Of a stretch of 64,000 nucleotides of DNA, positions 7,491-17,553 are shown in pieces. Within the stretch, counting starts at the first letter, position 1; each line of letters opens with the position of its first letter. A program made the position numbers and the translations under genes. Location of the stretch: contig PAPF01000029.1 of the NCBI GenBank assembly GCA_002708825.1, positions 62,001 through 126,000 of the forward strand. The letters run 5' to 3'. The DNA is from Phyllobacteriaceae bacterium. Lineage in GTDB: Bacteria; Pseudomonadota; Alphaproteobacteria; Rhizobiales; Rhizobiaceae. Below the pieces are notes generated by a model, which worked only from the letters and a program-made list of their open reading frames with translations, was not told the DNA's origin and searched no databases.

Positions 7491-8024
7491 GACATAATTT
7501 CACGATCACAGCCCGCTCCGGCCGGCGAAGACCATGAGGATCCTGTCCGTTCGCCGCTCGGCGGCGCCCAGGAAGGAATCGATTTCGACCTGATCGAGCT
7601 GCTGTTCTTTGCCTATCGCGACTTCACCTCCGATCCGGACGCGATCCTCGGCCGGCAGGGTTTCGGGCGGGCGCATCACCGCGTCGTCCACTTCGTCAAC
7701 CGCATGCCCGGCCTCACCGTGGCCGAGTTGCTGGACGTGCTGAAGATCACCAAGCAGAGCCTTGCCCGCGTGCTCAAGCAGCTTATCGAGACCGGGCACA
7801 TCGTCCAGGTGCCCGGCCCGAAGGACCGCCGCCAGCGTGAGCTCTACCCGACAGCCAAGGGCAGGGCCCTGGCCCTGGCGCTGGCGCGGCCACAGTCCCG
7901 CCGCATCTCCAAGGCACTGGAAGAGGCAGGCCCGCAGAACCGCGCCGCCGTCGAGGAGTTCTTGCGTGCCATGGTGGAGAAGGAACTGCGCCCGCAGTAT
8001 GATCGCCTTCCCAAGGCAAGATGA
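7485..8024 (+). CDS. petP: MarR-family transcriptional regulator, PetP-like
   Basis: 179-residue winged-helix regulator. The helix-turn-helix and wing region runs from about 78 to 135 (GLTVAELLDVLKITKQSLARVL, then VPGPKDRRQRELYPTAKG, the MarR wing with its DRR motif). A disordered N-terminus of about 30 residues precedes it. A MarR-type gene directly before an OmpR-type regulator matches petP-petR of Rhodobacter capsulatus, where the pair lies by the cytochrome bc1 operon; here petABC is 16 kb away. No ribosome-binding site is visible before ATG 7485 and translation may be leaderless. The name rests on this arrangement. Confidence 0.75.
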   Translation: MTDIISRSQPAPAGEDHEDPVRSPLGGAQEGIDFDLIELLFFAYRDFTSDPDAILGRQGFGRAHHRVVHFVNRMPGLTVAELLDVLKITKQSLARVLKQLIETGHIVQVPGPKDRRQRELYPTAKGRALALALARPQSRRISKALEEAGPQNRAAVEEFLRAMVEKELRPQYDRLPKAR

Positions 8025-8065
8025 CACCGCCGGCCCCTTCTGCCGGCTGGCGAGGGAGAATGCCG

Positions 8066-8782
8066 ATGAGCCGAACCGATGAAGGCATGAACGGCCCGCT
8101 GGCCGATGACGCCCCCCACCTGCTCGTTGTCGATGACGACACCCGTATCCGTTCGCTGCTGGAACAGTTCCTGTCCGATGAGGGCATGCGCATCACCACG
8201 GCCGCGACCGCGGCGGAGGCACGGCGCAAGCTGGAAGGTCTCGACTTCGACCTCCTGGTCGTCGATGTGATGATGCCTGGCGAGAACGGCGTCGACCTGA
8301 CCCGCGCGCTTCGCGCCACGAAGGACGTGCCCATCCTCATGCTGACCGCGCTGTCGGAAACGGGAAACCGCATCAAGGGGCTGGAGGCCGGCGCCGACGA
8401 CTACCTGGCAAAGCCTTTCGAACCGCGCGAGCTTGTCCTTCGCATCAACAACATCCTGCGACGCGGCGCGCCGCCGCCGCAGCTCAAGCCGGAGATAATC
8501 GTCTTCGGCCCCTATGCCTTCTCCATTGCGCGGCGCGAGTTGAAGAAGGGCAGCGAGAGCATCCGCCTGACCGATCGCGAGCAGGAGATTCTCTGCCTTT
8601 TCGCCGAACGCCCAGGAGAGACCATCGCCCGCCACGAACTGACCGGCAACAGCGCGGATGTCGGCGAGCGGACCGTGGACGTGCAGATCAACCGCCTGCG
8701 GCGCAAGATCGAGAAGGATCCCGCCAACCCCGTCTGGCTGCAGACGGTGCGCGGCCTGGGCTACCGTCTCTCGGTGGATTGA
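8066..8782 (+). CDS. petR: OmpR-family response regulator, PetR-like
   Basis: 238-residue two-component regulator. The receiver domain (about 17-125) has the acidic pocket DDD (23-25), phospho-acceptor Asp 67 (LLVVDVMMPG), Thr in LTALSE and Lys 116 (DYLAKPFEP). The C-terminal winged helix (about 145-235) includes LTDREQEILCLFAE, TVDVQINRLRRKIE and VRGLGYRL. I prefer ATG 8066, with GAGGGAGA upstream; an earlier ATG at 8021 would overlap petP and add 15 residues. It is followed after 88 bp by a histidine kinase that should be its partner. Targets are unknown; PetR in Rhodobacter was linked to bc1 expression. Confidence 0.85.
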   Translation: MSRTDEGMNGPLADDAPHLLVVDDDTRIRSLLEQFLSDEGMRITTAATAAEARRKLEGLDFDLLVVDVMMPGENGVDLTRALRATKDVPILMLTALSETGNRIKGLEAGADDYLAKPFEPRELVLRINNILRRGAPPPQLKPEIIVFGPYAFSIARRELKKGSESIRLTDREQEILCLFAERPGETIARHELTGNSADVGERTVDVQINRLRRKIEKDPANPVWLQTVRGLGYRLSVD

Positions 8783-8870
8783 TGGCCAGGGGTCTGCCGC
8801 AGACCGGTTCCGCTGTGCTATCCCTTGCAAAAGGGGCCGGAACAGGGAACGGGCACATGCCTTTCAAGCC

Positions 8871-10271
8871 ATGAGCGAGGAGACCGCAGGAAAGGGAGCG
8901 GCGCCGGCCGGCCGGCTTGCCGGTCTGGACGCGGTGCGTGAGCGGTGGCGCCATTTCTGGCGCCAGGTCTCGCGCCGCATGCCCAAGCGCCTCTATGCCC
9001 GCTCGCTCATCATCGTCATCGCGCCGATGATCCTGCTGCAATCGGTCATCGCCTTCGTCTTCATGGAGCGCCACTGGCAGACGGTGACGCAACGCCTCTC
9101 CCAGGCTGTCACGCGCGACATCGCAGCCATCATCGACATGATCGAGACCTGGCCGGAGGAAGGCCACGCCGAGGCGATCCGCATCGCCCAGGAACGACTG
9201 CAACTGAAGGCCGATCTCCTGCCGGCCGATCCGCTTCCCGCGCCGGGTCCCAAGCCCTTCTTCTCGATCCTCGACACGATCCTCTCCGAGGAGATCACGC
9301 GCCGCATCAACCGGCCGTTCTGGATCGACACGGTCGGCAATTCCAACGTGGTGGAAATCCGCATCCAGCTAGAGGACCAGGTGTTGCGCGTCTTCGCCCG
9401 GCGCAGCCAGGCCTATGCCTCCAACACGCACATCTTCCTGCTGTGGATGGTCGGCACCTCGCTCGTCCTGCTCTTCATCGCCATCCTTTTCCTGCGCAAC
9501 CAGATCCGTCCGATCCAGCAACTGGCCGAAGCGGCCGAGAGTTTCGGCAAGGGACGGCCCATGCCGGCCAATTTCCAGCCGCGCGGCGCCGACGAGGTGC
9601 GCCGGGCCGGCCTCGCCTTCATCCTCATGCGCGAGCGGATCGAGCGCCAGATCGAGCAGCGCACCGCCATGCTCAATGGCGTCAGCCACGACCTGCGCAC
9701 CATCCTGACCCGTTTCAAGCTTCAACTGGCCATCGCATCACGCAGGATGGACATGAGCGCCATGGAACAGGACGTGGAGGACATGCGCTCCATGCTGGAG
9801 GGCTACATGGCCTTCGCCAGGGGCGATACGGCGGAAGACGCCTGCGAATTCGATCTCGTGCCGTTCTTCGCCAAGCTGGAAGAGGATGCGCGCCTGCGCA
9901 AGCGCAAGCTTGCGACCGCCGTCAAGGGCAATCCCGTCATCATCGTCAAGCCCACCGCCTTTACCCGGCTGGTGACCAATCTGGCCACCAACGCCCTTCG
10001 CCATGCCGGGCAGGTCGAGGTAACGGCCATCCATGCCGCGCGCACGCTGACCGTCATGGTCGACGACAACGGCACCGGCATTCCCGAGAACCGCCGGGAG
10101 GACGTGTTCAAACCCTTCTTCCGCCTGGACGAGGCACGCAACCAGGATGAGAGCGGCACCGGCCTTGGCCTGTCCATCGCACGCGACATTGCCCGCAGCC
10201 ATGGCGGCGACATCACGCTGGAAGACAGCCCGCTCGGCGGGCTGCGTGCCATCGTCAAGCTTCCGGCCTGA
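8871..10271 (+). CDS. Membrane sensor histidine kinase (EnvZ-like)
   Basis: 466 residues. Transmembrane segments at about 44-65 and 187-208 enclose a periplasmic domain of about 120 residues; HAMP follows (about 209-262), then the dimerisation domain with phospho-acceptor His 273 (SHDLRTILTRF) and the ATPase domain (N-box NLATNALRHA, DNGTGIPE, F-box FKPFFRL, GTGLGLSIARDI). The H-box has Ile where HELRTPL-type kinases have Pro; I believe this variant is usual in the group. The preceding response regulator gene is the likely partner. ATG 8871 is chosen because the longer open frame overlaps petR and lacks family sequence. Confidence 0.88.
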   Translation: MSEETAGKGAAPAGRLAGLDAVRERWRHFWRQVSRRMPKRLYARSLIIVIAPMILLQSVIAFVFMERHWQTVTQRLSQAVTRDIAAIIDMIETWPEEGHAEAIRIAQERLQLKADLLPADPLPAPGPKPFFSILDTILSEEITRRINRPFWIDTVGNSNVVEIRIQLEDQVLRVFARRSQAYASNTHIFLLWMVGTSLVLLFIAILFLRNQIRPIQQLAEAAESFGKGRPMPANFQPRGADEVRRAGLAFILMRERIERQIEQRTAMLNGVSHDLRTILTRFKLQLAIASRRMDMSAMEQDVEDMRSMLEGYMAFARGDTAEDACEFDLVPFFAKLEEDARLRKRKLATAVKGNPVIIVKPTAFTRLVTNLATNALRHAGQVEVTAIHAARTLTVMVDDNGTGIPENRREDVFKPFFRLDEARNQDESGTGLGLSIARDIARSHGGDITLEDSPLGGLRAIVKLPA

Positions 10272-10292
10272 GCAGGCCCTGCGACGCGGCGC

Positions 10293-10697
10293 TTATTTCT
10301 GCTGGATCGACTGCACGAAGAACATCAGTTCCAGGATGCGCAGGCGCACCGCGAGATCCCGCCGGAAGCCGTCCTGATCGGATGCCGCGGTAAAACGGTC
10401 GCCCCAGACAGGCATGTCGCGGGTGCCATGTCCGGCCACCTCGCCACGCCCGTCGATCACCTCCATCACCCGGATGAAGGGAAAATCGCCGCCATTCTTC
10501 TTGGAAATCTGCGTCAGGTCCGAGGGCGCGATCTTCATGTATTGCGCCATCGGGCCGTCACCCTTGCCTTCCGCGCCGTGGCACGATGCACAGGACAACA
10601 GGTATTCGGTATCCGTAATGCCGAATGTGGTTTCGGCTGCTCCGGCTGATCCGGCCATGAGGCCGAGCCCGAGTAAAGAGAAAAGCAGAGTGCGCAT
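10293..10697 (-). CDS. Monohaem c-type cytochrome, periplasmic
   Basis: 134 residues with a signal peptide (MRTLLFSLLGLGLMAGSAGA, cleavage near residue 20) and one haem-attachment motif CASCH (Cys 36, Cys 39, His 40). GAEGKGDGPMAQYM and the later RDMPVWG segment (Met near 95, likely distal ligand) are typical of small class I cytochromes. It probably carries electrons in the periplasm; the donor and acceptor are not indicated. It converges on the kinase gene with a 21-bp gap and is transcribed alone. The neighbourhood with PetP/PetR homologues is suggestive of respiratory control but proves nothing. Confidence 0.85.
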   Translation of the reverse strand: MRTLLFSLLGLGLMAGSAGAAETTFGITDTEYLLSCASCHGAEGKGDGPMAQYMKIAPSDLTQISKKNGGDFPFIRVMEVIDGRGEVAGHGTRDMPVWGDRFTAASDQDGFRRDLAVRLRILELMFFVQSIQQK

Positions 10698-10781
10698 GCC
10701 GGTTCCTCCTCTTGTCAGGGAGAGACAGGCTACATGGGACGCAGGATGGCGCGTTGACGGCTGTCAATGGCCGCCGGCCGC

Positions 10782-12257
10782 TCAGGTCCCGCAGAAGGTC
10801 GCCTGCACGACTTCATGCGCTGCGGGCGGCAATGCATAGTCCGCGTTTCCGGCTTGGTCTTCATAGGGAGTCTGAAGAACCGCGTTGAGCGCGCGGAACG
10901 GGCCGAAATCGCCCTCAAGCGCAGCCGCTATGACCGCCTCGATGCGATGGTTGCGGGGAATGAAAGCCGGGTTCACGCGTTTCATCGCGGCCTGCCGCCC
11001 GGCATCGTCGCGTTCCTCACGCGCAAGCCGCGCGCGCCAGCGTTCCGCCCAGGTGTCGAAAGCGGTCGGATCGACGAACAGTGCCCGCGCCGTCTCGTCC
11101 GTCTCCTTTCCGCCCTCCGCCGGAAGCTTGGACAAGGCGCGAAACAGGTTCGTGTGGTCGGCCTGGTTCTCCGCCATGGCGGCAAGAAGATCCTGCGCGA
11201 GCGTGTCATCGCCATCTTCGCGCCGCTCCAGCCCGAGCTTGGCCTGGAGCACGCCGGTCATGGCGGTGTTGAACACGTCGGCAAAGCCGTCGATCACGCC
11301 TTGCGCCTTCTCCACCGCCTTCTCCGAATCCGTTGCGATGAGAGGCAGCAACGCCGAGGCAAGCTGCGCCAGGTTCCATTGCGCGATGCCCGGCTGGTTG
11401 ATGAAGGAATAGCGGCCCTGCCGGTCGATGGAGGAATAGACCGTGCGCGGATGATAGGCATCCATGAAGGCGCATGGGCCGTAGTCGATGGTCTCGCCAC
11501 AGACAAGCATGTTGTCGGTGTTCATCACGCCGTGGATGAAGCCGACGCGCATCCACTCCGCGATCAGCCGCGCCTGCGCCGCGCAGACGGCCTCCAGCAA
11601 GGCAAGCGGCCGGTTTTCCGCTTCCATCAGGTCGGGATAGTGACGTTCCAGCGCATGGTCGACAAGGAGCCGCAGGGCCTCGCCATCCTGGCGCACGGCG
11701 AAATACTGGAAGGTACCGACCCGGATATGGCTGGACGCAACGCGCGTGAGCACCGCACCCGGCAGCACGGTCTCGCGGATGACCGGCTCGCCGGTCGTCA
11801 CGGCGGCGAGCGCCCGCGTCGTCGGAATGCCGAGCGCGTGCATCGCCTCCGACACGATGTATTCGCGCAGCACCGGCCCGAGCCAGGCCCGTCCGTCGCC
11901 GCCGCGCGAGAAGGGCGTGCGCCCGGAACCCTTGAGCTGGATGTCGCGGCGCCTGCCGTCTCGACCGATCACCTCGCCGAGCAGGATGGCGCGGCCGTCG
12001 CCCAGTTGCGGCACGAAACCGCCGAACTGGTGGCCGGCATAGGCCTGCGCGATGGGCAGCGCGCCTTCAGGCACGGCGTTGCCGGCGAGAAACGCCACCC
12101 CTTCGGCCGAGGCCAGCAGGTCCGGGTCGAGCCCGAGACTGTCCGCCAGCCCGCGATTGAGCGCGACGAGTTGCGGAGCACCCACAGGCTCCGGATCGAG
12201 CCTGGCGAAGAAGCGGGCCGGAAGCCGCGCATAGCTGTTGTCGAAGGCCAATGTCAT
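10782..12257 (-). CDS. selO: SelO/YdiU family protein adenylyltransferase (pseudokinase fold)
   Basis: 491 residues. SelO proteins have a kinase fold that binds ATP in reverse and AMPylate protein Ser, Thr or Tyr; in E. coli and yeast they act in redox stress. Conserved family pieces are [23 protein letters not shown], the [21 protein letters not shown] region, [27 protein letters not shown] and the closing TFCGT, whose Cys is the usual C-terminal redox residue. I start at ATG 12257 ([13 protein letters not shown]), where family similarity begins; a start at 12344 adds 29 unrelated residues. It is divergent from the laccase-domain gene. Confidence 0.92.
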   Translation of the reverse strand: MTLAFDNSYARLPARFFARLDPEPVGAPQLVALNRGLADSLGLDPDLLASAEGVAFLAGNAVPEGALPIAQAYAGHQFGGFVPQLGDGRAILLGEVIGRDGRRRDIQLKGSGRTPFSRGGDGRAWLGPVLREYIVSEAMHALGIPTTRALAAVTTGEPVIRETVLPGAVLTRVASSHIRVGTFQYFAVRQDGEALRLLVDHALERHYPDLMEAENRPLALLEAVCAAQARLIAEWMRVGFIHGVMNTDNMLVCGETIDYGPCAFMDAYHPRTVYSSIDRQGRYSFINQPGIAQWNLAQLASALLPLIATDSEKAVEKAQGVIDGFADVFNTAMTGVLQAKLGLERREDGDDTLAQDLLAAMAENQADHTNLFRALSKLPAEGGKETDETARALFVDPTAFDTWAERWRARLAREERDDAGRQAAMKRVNPAFIPRNHRIEAVIAAALEGDFGPFRALNAVLQTPYEDQAGNADYALPPAAHEVVQATFCGT

Positions 12258-12440
12258 GCCTGCAAGATAGGAAGCCCCTGCCTCCAGGGAAAGGGCCTGC
12301 CGCAAGCCATGCCGCTCTCCGCCCTTCCCCTTCGGCAAGGCCATGCCCTCGCGTCAGGCTGCCCGGCGTCATCGCCGCATTGACACCGGCACCGCGCCTG
12401 CCCCAACATCGCCGTCAACGAAGCGGCAAGCAGGAATTCC

Positions 12441-13238
12441 ATGACGATGGCAGCGAATCCGGCGCCGGTAACCGCCGCGCCCCTGCGCGAGGCTGCGAAC
12501 CAGGGCATCCGCCACGGCTTCTTCACGCGGGCGGGCGGCGTATCGCGCGGCATCTATGCCGGCCTCAATGTCGGCCTCGGCTCCGGTGACGAACGGTCCG
12601 CCGTTCATGAAAACCGCAGCCGGGTTGCCGCCAGCCTTGGCGTCGGCACTGAAATGCTTGTCTCGCCCTTCCAGGTTCATTCGCCCGATGTCGTGACGGT
12701 TGAAGGGCCGTTCACGGGCGAGCGTCCACGTGCCGACGGAATTGTCACGGCCACGCCCGGCCTCGCCATAGCCGTGGTCACGGCCGATTGCGGCCCCGTC
12801 CTTTTCGCCGACCCTCAGGCGGGCGTTGTCGGCGCGGCCCATGCCGGCTGGAAGGGTGCGCTGGCCGGCGTCCTGGAAAACACGGTGTCTGCCATGGAGG
12901 CGATCGGCGCCCGGCGCGAACGCATCCTTGCGGTGCTTGGCCCGTCCATCAGCCGCGAGGCCTATGAGGTGGGCCCGGAATTCGTCGAACGCTTTGCCGC
13001 GACCGATCCCGACTGCGACCGCTGGTTCGCGCCCTCGCCGCGCGACGGCCATGCCATGTTCGACCTGCAGGGCTACACGGTGGACCGCCTGCTGCGCGCG
13101 GGCGTCCAGGCGTCCATGACCGGCCATTGCACCTATGCCGGCGAGCACGACTTCTATTCCTACCGCCGCAAGACCCATCGTGGCGAACCCGATTACGGCC
13201 GGCAGATGTCGGCCATCGTCCTGGAAGGAAAAGCATAA
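12441..13238 (+). CDS. pgeF: Laccase-domain (PgeF/YfiH) family protein
   Basis: 265-residue protein of the multicopper polyphenol oxidoreductase-like YfiH family. Members have been described as a peptidoglycan editing factor (PgeF) and as purine nucleoside phosphorylases/adenosine deaminases (mammalian LACC1), so function is debated. Catalytic-site pieces are seen: NVGLGSGDE, PFQVHSPDVV (His), VVTADCGPVLFADP (Cys) and GAAHAGWKGALAGV (His). The family's C-terminal TYAGEHDFYSYRRK is present. AGGA lies 7 nt before ATG 12441. Its stop codon overlaps the next start by one base (TAATG), so the two genes are translationally coupled. Confidence 0.88.
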   Translation: MTMAANPAPVTAAPLREAANQGIRHGFFTRAGGVSRGIYAGLNVGLGSGDERSAVHENRSRVAASLGVGTEMLVSPFQVHSPDVVTVEGPFTGERPRADGIVTATPGLAIAVVTADCGPVLFADPQAGVVGAAHAGWKGALAGVLENTVSAMEAIGARRERILAVLGPSISREAYEVGPEFVERFAATDPDCDRWFAPSPRDGHAMFDLQGYTVDRLLRAGVQASMTGHCTYAGEHDFYSYRRKTHRGEPDYGRQMSAIVLEGKA

Positions 13239-14389
13239 TGGCATTGCATTTCGACGAGGCGGAATTTGCCTCCCGCCGAGACCGGCTGGCCGTGGCCATG
13301 GCAGACCAGAAGCTGGACGCCGTCCTGCTCTTCGCGCAGGAAAGCATGTACTGGCTGACGGGCTATGACACCTTCGGCTTCTGCTTCTTCCAGTGCCTGG
13401 TGGTGAAGGCCGATGGCGAGATGGTCCTGCTCACGCGCTCGGCCGATCTGCGCCAGGCCCGTCACACGTCCAACATCGAGAACATTGTGATCTGGACCGA
13501 CCGCGCCGGCGCCAACCCGGCCGTCAACCTGCGCGACCTGCTCAACGACATGGACCTGCTCGGCTGCCGCATCGGCGTGGAGTATGACACGCATGGCCTC
13601 ACTGCCCATAGCGGCCGGTTGCTCGACGAGCAGTTGCAGACATTCGGCAGCATTGTCGATGCGTCCGGGCTCGTTTCCGGCCTGCGCCTGATCAAGAGCC
13701 CGGCGGAAATCGAAAAGGTGCGCAAGGCTGCCGCCCTCGGCGACGATGCGCTCGACGCCGGCCTGAAACTCGTCAGGCGCGGCGCCGACGAAGGCAGGAT
13801 CCTCGCGGCCATGCAGGGCGCCGTCTTCGAGGGCGGCGGCGACTATCCGGCCAACGAATTCATCATCGGCTCCGGCCAGGACGCGCTCCTGTGCCGTTAC
13901 AAGTCGGGCCGGCGAAAGCTGACCGCCAACGACCAGCTGACGCTTGAATGGGCCGGCGTCTACAACCGCTACCACGCCGCCATGATGGAAACCGTCCTCA
14001 CCGGCAAGGTCTCCAAACGGCACCGCGAACTGTTCGAGGCGGCGCAAGCGGCGCTGACCGCCGTGGAAAATGCCATGGTTCCGGGCAACACATTCGGCGA
14101 CGTCTTCGATGCCCACGCCCGCGCCATGGAGGCCCACGGCCTGACCAAGCACCGGCTCAATGCCTGCGGTTATTCGCTCGGCGCGCGCTACACGCCCTCC
14201 TGGATGGAGCGCCAGATGTTCTATGCCGGAAATCCCGAACCGGTCGCGCCGGACCAGACCCTGTTCGCCCACATGATCATCATGGATTCCGAAACAGGCA
14301 CGGCCATGTGCCTCGGGCGCACCTATCTGACCACCGCCGCCGCGCCCGAACGGCTCTCGCGCCACACCCCGGACTTGATCGTGCGCTGA
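13238..14389 (+). CDS. M24-fold (pita-bread) hydrolase, creatinase/ectoine-hydrolase-like
   Basis: 383 residues in two parts: an N-terminal creatinase-type domain (about 1-145, with LLFAQESMYWLTGYDT) and a C-terminal M24 pita-bread domain (about 155-383). In M24 metallopeptidases five residues (Asp, Asp, His, Glu, Glu) bind two metals. Aligning by eye, they become Glu and Ala in LEWAGVYNRYHAAMMET, Tyr in CGYSLGARY, and non-acidic residues in MIIMDS and CLGRTYLT. That fits the metal-free branch (creatinase, ectoine hydrolase DoeA). No other ectoine gene is near, so the substrate is open. It starts on the stop codon of pgeF. Confidence 0.75.
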   Translation: MALHFDEAEFASRRDRLAVAMADQKLDAVLLFAQESMYWLTGYDTFGFCFFQCLVVKADGEMVLLTRSADLRQARHTSNIENIVIWTDRAGANPAVNLRDLLNDMDLLGCRIGVEYDTHGLTAHSGRLLDEQLQTFGSIVDASGLVSGLRLIKSPAEIEKVRKAAALGDDALDAGLKLVRRGADEGRILAAMQGAVFEGGGDYPANEFIIGSGQDALLCRYKSGRRKLTANDQLTLEWAGVYNRYHAAMMETVLTGKVSKRHRELFEAAQAALTAVENAMVPGNTFGDVFDAHARAMEAHGLTKHRLNACGYSLGARYTPSWMERQMFYAGNPEPVAPDQTLFAHMIIMDSETGTAMCLGRTYLTTAAAPERLSRHTPDLIVR

Positions 14390-14439
14390 CAGTAATGCAA
14401 CAAGAACGGGTATGAAGTGCGAATCGGAAGGGGGCAGCC

Positions 14440-14976
14440 ATGGAGACGATGCGCCGGATCGCCGCCATATGCATCTGCGCCCTTGTGCTGGCTGCCTGCT
14501 CGGCACAGGAGACGCTGACGCCTGAAAGCCAGCCTGCGGGCGGTGTTCCGGCATTGGCGCCGCCCCGGGTCTCTTCCGCAACGCCGGGCCAGTCCGGCCT
14601 GGGCAATGCCCGGGTCCGCTTCGCACCGATCGTCGGCTCCACCGTCGAGGCGGTCACGCCCATGTCGCGCCGCATCTCGCTGAGGGCCAGGGAAGCAGGC
14701 ATGGTGATCGTTGCCGCCGGGGATCCGGGCCAGACCCATCTGGTCAAGGGCTATTTCTCGGCGCTCGCGGATGCCGGACAGACGACCGTCATCTATGTCT
14801 GGGACATTCTCGATGGCGCTGGCGACCGCATGCACCGCATCCAGGGACAGGAAACGGTTCAAGGCGAACCGGACCCCGCCGCCCCGTGGAATGCCGTGCC
14901 CGCCGAAGTCATGGAGCGCATCGGTGATCGCATGATGGGCGAACTCACCGCCTGGCTGGTCGCACACCCGGTGTGA
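14440..14976 (+). CDS. Putative lipoprotein of unknown function
   Basis: 178 residues. The signal sequence ends in a clear lipobox (VLAACSAQ), so Cys 20 is the likely lipidation site. A proline- and serine-rich linker (about 25-55) leads to a small alpha/beta region with AGMVIVAAGDPGQTHLVKGYFSA and TTVIYVWDILDGAGDRMHRI. Similar lipoproteins near prs are familiar from rhizobial genomes, but I know of no function. No catalytic motif is evident. It is 50 bp after the M24 gene, and prs follows after a promoter-like gap. Confidence 0.7.
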   Translation: METMRRIAAICICALVLAACSAQETLTPESQPAGGVPALAPPRVSSATPGQSGLGNARVRFAPIVGSTVEAVTPMSRRISLRAREAGMVIVAAGDPGQTHLVKGYFSALADAGQTTVIYVWDILDGAGDRMHRIQGQETVQGEPDPAAPWNAVPAEVMERIGDRMMGELTAWLVAHPV

Positions 14977-15053
14977 TGCGCCTTCCCGGAACCGGACTGG
15001 CGCCGGCCATCAAGGTTTTTTAGCTTTGCCCACGTGAATCCACGGCACAAGCC

Positions 15054-15081
15054 TTGCATTGCAGCGTGACGTGGCTAAAAG
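15054..15081 (+). promoter_or_regulatory. Candidate prs promoter
   Basis: TTGCAT (15054-15059), 16-bp spacer, TAAAAG (15076-15081), 33 bp before the prs start codon. Resembles the alphaproteobacterial CTTGAC/CTATAT pattern loosely. Confidence 0.38.
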
Positions 15082-15114
15082 GCCGGTCATCGCCGATCGT
15101 CCCAGGGGCCCGCC

Positions 15115-16047
<933 letters not shown>

Positions 16048-16087
16048 CCCGGCGGCGCCGCGCCAACCGAAGGCTGCATGACACACG

Positions 16088-16116
16088 AAAAAGGGCGGCC
16101 CGCTGGGGACCGCCCT
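16088..16116 (-). terminator. Terminator after the DUF7282-like gene, in the convergent gap with prs
   Basis: AGGGCGG (16092-16098) pairs with CCGCCCT (16110-16116); on the minus strand a T-run (complement of 16088-16092) follows, serving the leftward gene. On the plus strand the stem could also slow prs transcription but lacks a T-run. Confidence 0.75.
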
Positions 16117-16141
16117 CTCGCCTCGCGTGACTACGCTTGGC

Positions 16142-16552
16142 TTACATGCCGCCGACAGGCGCCACGACCGGGCTGTCGCCCACCATGACCGGCGTATCGA
16201 CATCCGTGGAACCCGGACCGAAATCATAGGTCAGGTTGTCGTTCGTCTCATAGTGCAGCATCACGACCGGATTGGCGCCAACTTCCGCCGTCAGGTCAAT
16301 GGACAGTGCCTCCGTTTCGCCCGGATCGACCTTGACATGGCCGATGGAGTTGGGCGGCGCGCCTGCGCCGTCGTCATGCACCACCACATAGCCGGTGCGA
16401 TTGATCTCGACGCCGACACCCGTGATGCGGTTGCCTTCAACCTTGGCATTGGCGGTGTCGAGCTTGGGTGCATAGTCCGGATCGGACTGGGCGGCGGCCG
16501 GCGCGGCATAGAGCAGCGCAATGGCGGCGGCGGAGCAAAGCATCTTCATCAT
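16142..16552 (-). CDS. Secreted protein resembling the DUF7282 family
   Basis: 136 residues with a clean signal peptide (MMKMLCSAAAIALLYAAPAAAQ, cleavage after AAA near 20). The mature part is acidic and beta-rich, with VEINRTGYVVVHDDGAGAPPNSIGHV, a layout I associate with DUF7282 beta-sandwich domains of unknown function. No cysteine or enzymatic motif occurs in the mature part. The start is ATG 16552, because GAAAGG lies 8 nt upstream; the open frame extends further but without family character. It is monocistronic, with its own terminator. Confidence 0.7.
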   Translation of the reverse strand: MMKMLCSAAAIALLYAAPAAAQSDPDYAPKLDTANAKVEGNRITGVGVEINRTGYVVVHDDGAGAPPNSIGHVKVDPGETEALSIDLTAEVGANPVVMLHYETNDNLTYDFGPGSTDVDTPVMVGDSPVVAPVGGM

Positions 16553-16675
16553 CGTGAACACCTTTCGTTGCTGTGAACTCATTGAAAGACGCGCAATCGC
16601 GACGATCGGACGCGTCACACGCATTCAATCCGACAACGGCAAGCCTTGCCCTGATGTTCCCGGTTAAAGCGGAGA

Positions 16676-16704
16676 CTTGCTTTTGCGGGACCGTTCGGCT
16701 AAGA
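16676..16704 (+). promoter_or_regulatory. Candidate rplY promoter
   Basis: CTTGCT (16676-16681), 17-bp spacer, CTAAGA (16699-16704), about 175 bp before rplY. The 255-bp gap 16625-16879 otherwise shows no gene. Confidence 0.4.
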
Positions 16705-16879
16705 GCGCCCGGTCCGCGCAGACACCCTTGGAGGCAACGCGGACGCCGCGGCTCCCGCCCATGCCTGGCCGATGCTCTTTCCGCCTGAAACGGAAACACG
16801 GCCTTTCATGGGTCATCGCGGCACGTCTCGCTCCGGCTCACCGGGGAAAGGCGCTCCAGAAACATGAAAAGGACAAGCC

Positions 16880-17512
16880 ATGAGCCACGAAACCTACGAG
16901 CTCACGGCCGTCAAGCGCGATCGGGCAGGTAAGGGGTCCTCCCGAGCATTGCGGCGCAACGGCCAGATTCCCGCCGTCATCTACGGCGACAAGAAGTCTC
17001 CCCTTTCCATCGCCCTTCCCTACAAGGAAGTGCACCTGAAGATCCACGCCGGCGGGTTCATGACCACCATCGCCACGATCGATGTCGACGGCGAGAAGAT
17101 CCAGGTCCTGCCCAAGGACTACCAGATGGATCCGGTGCGTGGCTTCACCATGCATGTCGACTTCCTGCGCGTGTCGCGCAACACGATGGTGACGGTGGAA
17201 ATCCCGGTCCACTTCCTCAACGACGAGGACGCCCCCGGCATCCGCCGTGGCGGCGTGCTGAACGTCGTGCGTCACGAAGTCGAGGTCGAATGCCCGGCCA
17301 ATGCGATCCCCGAAGCCCTGGAAATTGACCTGACCGGCCTCGACATCGGCGATTCCGTGCACATTTCGGCAGTCACCCTGCCGAAGGGCGTTACGCCGAC
17401 CATCACCGACCGTGACTTCACCATCGCCACCATCGCCGCACCGGCCGGCCTCAAGTCCGAGGAAGCTGCCGCGGATGAAGAGGGCGAAGAGGAAGCCGGC
17501 GAAGAGGAATAA
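16880..17512 (+). CDS. rplY: 50S ribosomal protein L25 / general stress protein Ctc
   Basis: 210-residue long-form (CTC-type) L25 that binds 5S rRNA in the large subunit. The N-terminal L25 domain (about 5-95) has [19 protein letters not shown] and VDFLRV; the C-terminal beta domain (about 100-190) includes [10 protein letters not shown] and [11 protein letters not shown]. An acidic tail ([12 protein letters not shown]) closes the protein, as in other alphaproteobacterial versions. pth follows after 41 bp and ychF 88 bp after that, the usual rplY-pth-ychF order. Confidence 0.95.
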   Translation: MSHETYELTAVKRDRAGKGSSRALRRNGQIPAVIYGDKKSPLSIALPYKEVHLKIHAGGFMTTIATIDVDGEKIQVLPKDYQMDPVRGFTMHVDFLRVSRNTMVTVEIPVHFLNDEDAPGIRRGGVLNVVRHEVEVECPANAIPEALEIDLTGLDIGDSVHISAVTLPKGVTPTITDRDFTIATIAAPAGLKSEEAAADEEGEEEAGEEE

Positions 17513-17553
17513 GCCGGGCCTGAACGGCCCGGTCCAGCCCGGGAGGCCGGACC

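Noticed and set aside
10767-12383. A 538-residue plus-strand open frame
   Set aside because: Antisense to selO, whose conserved motifs are unmistakable.
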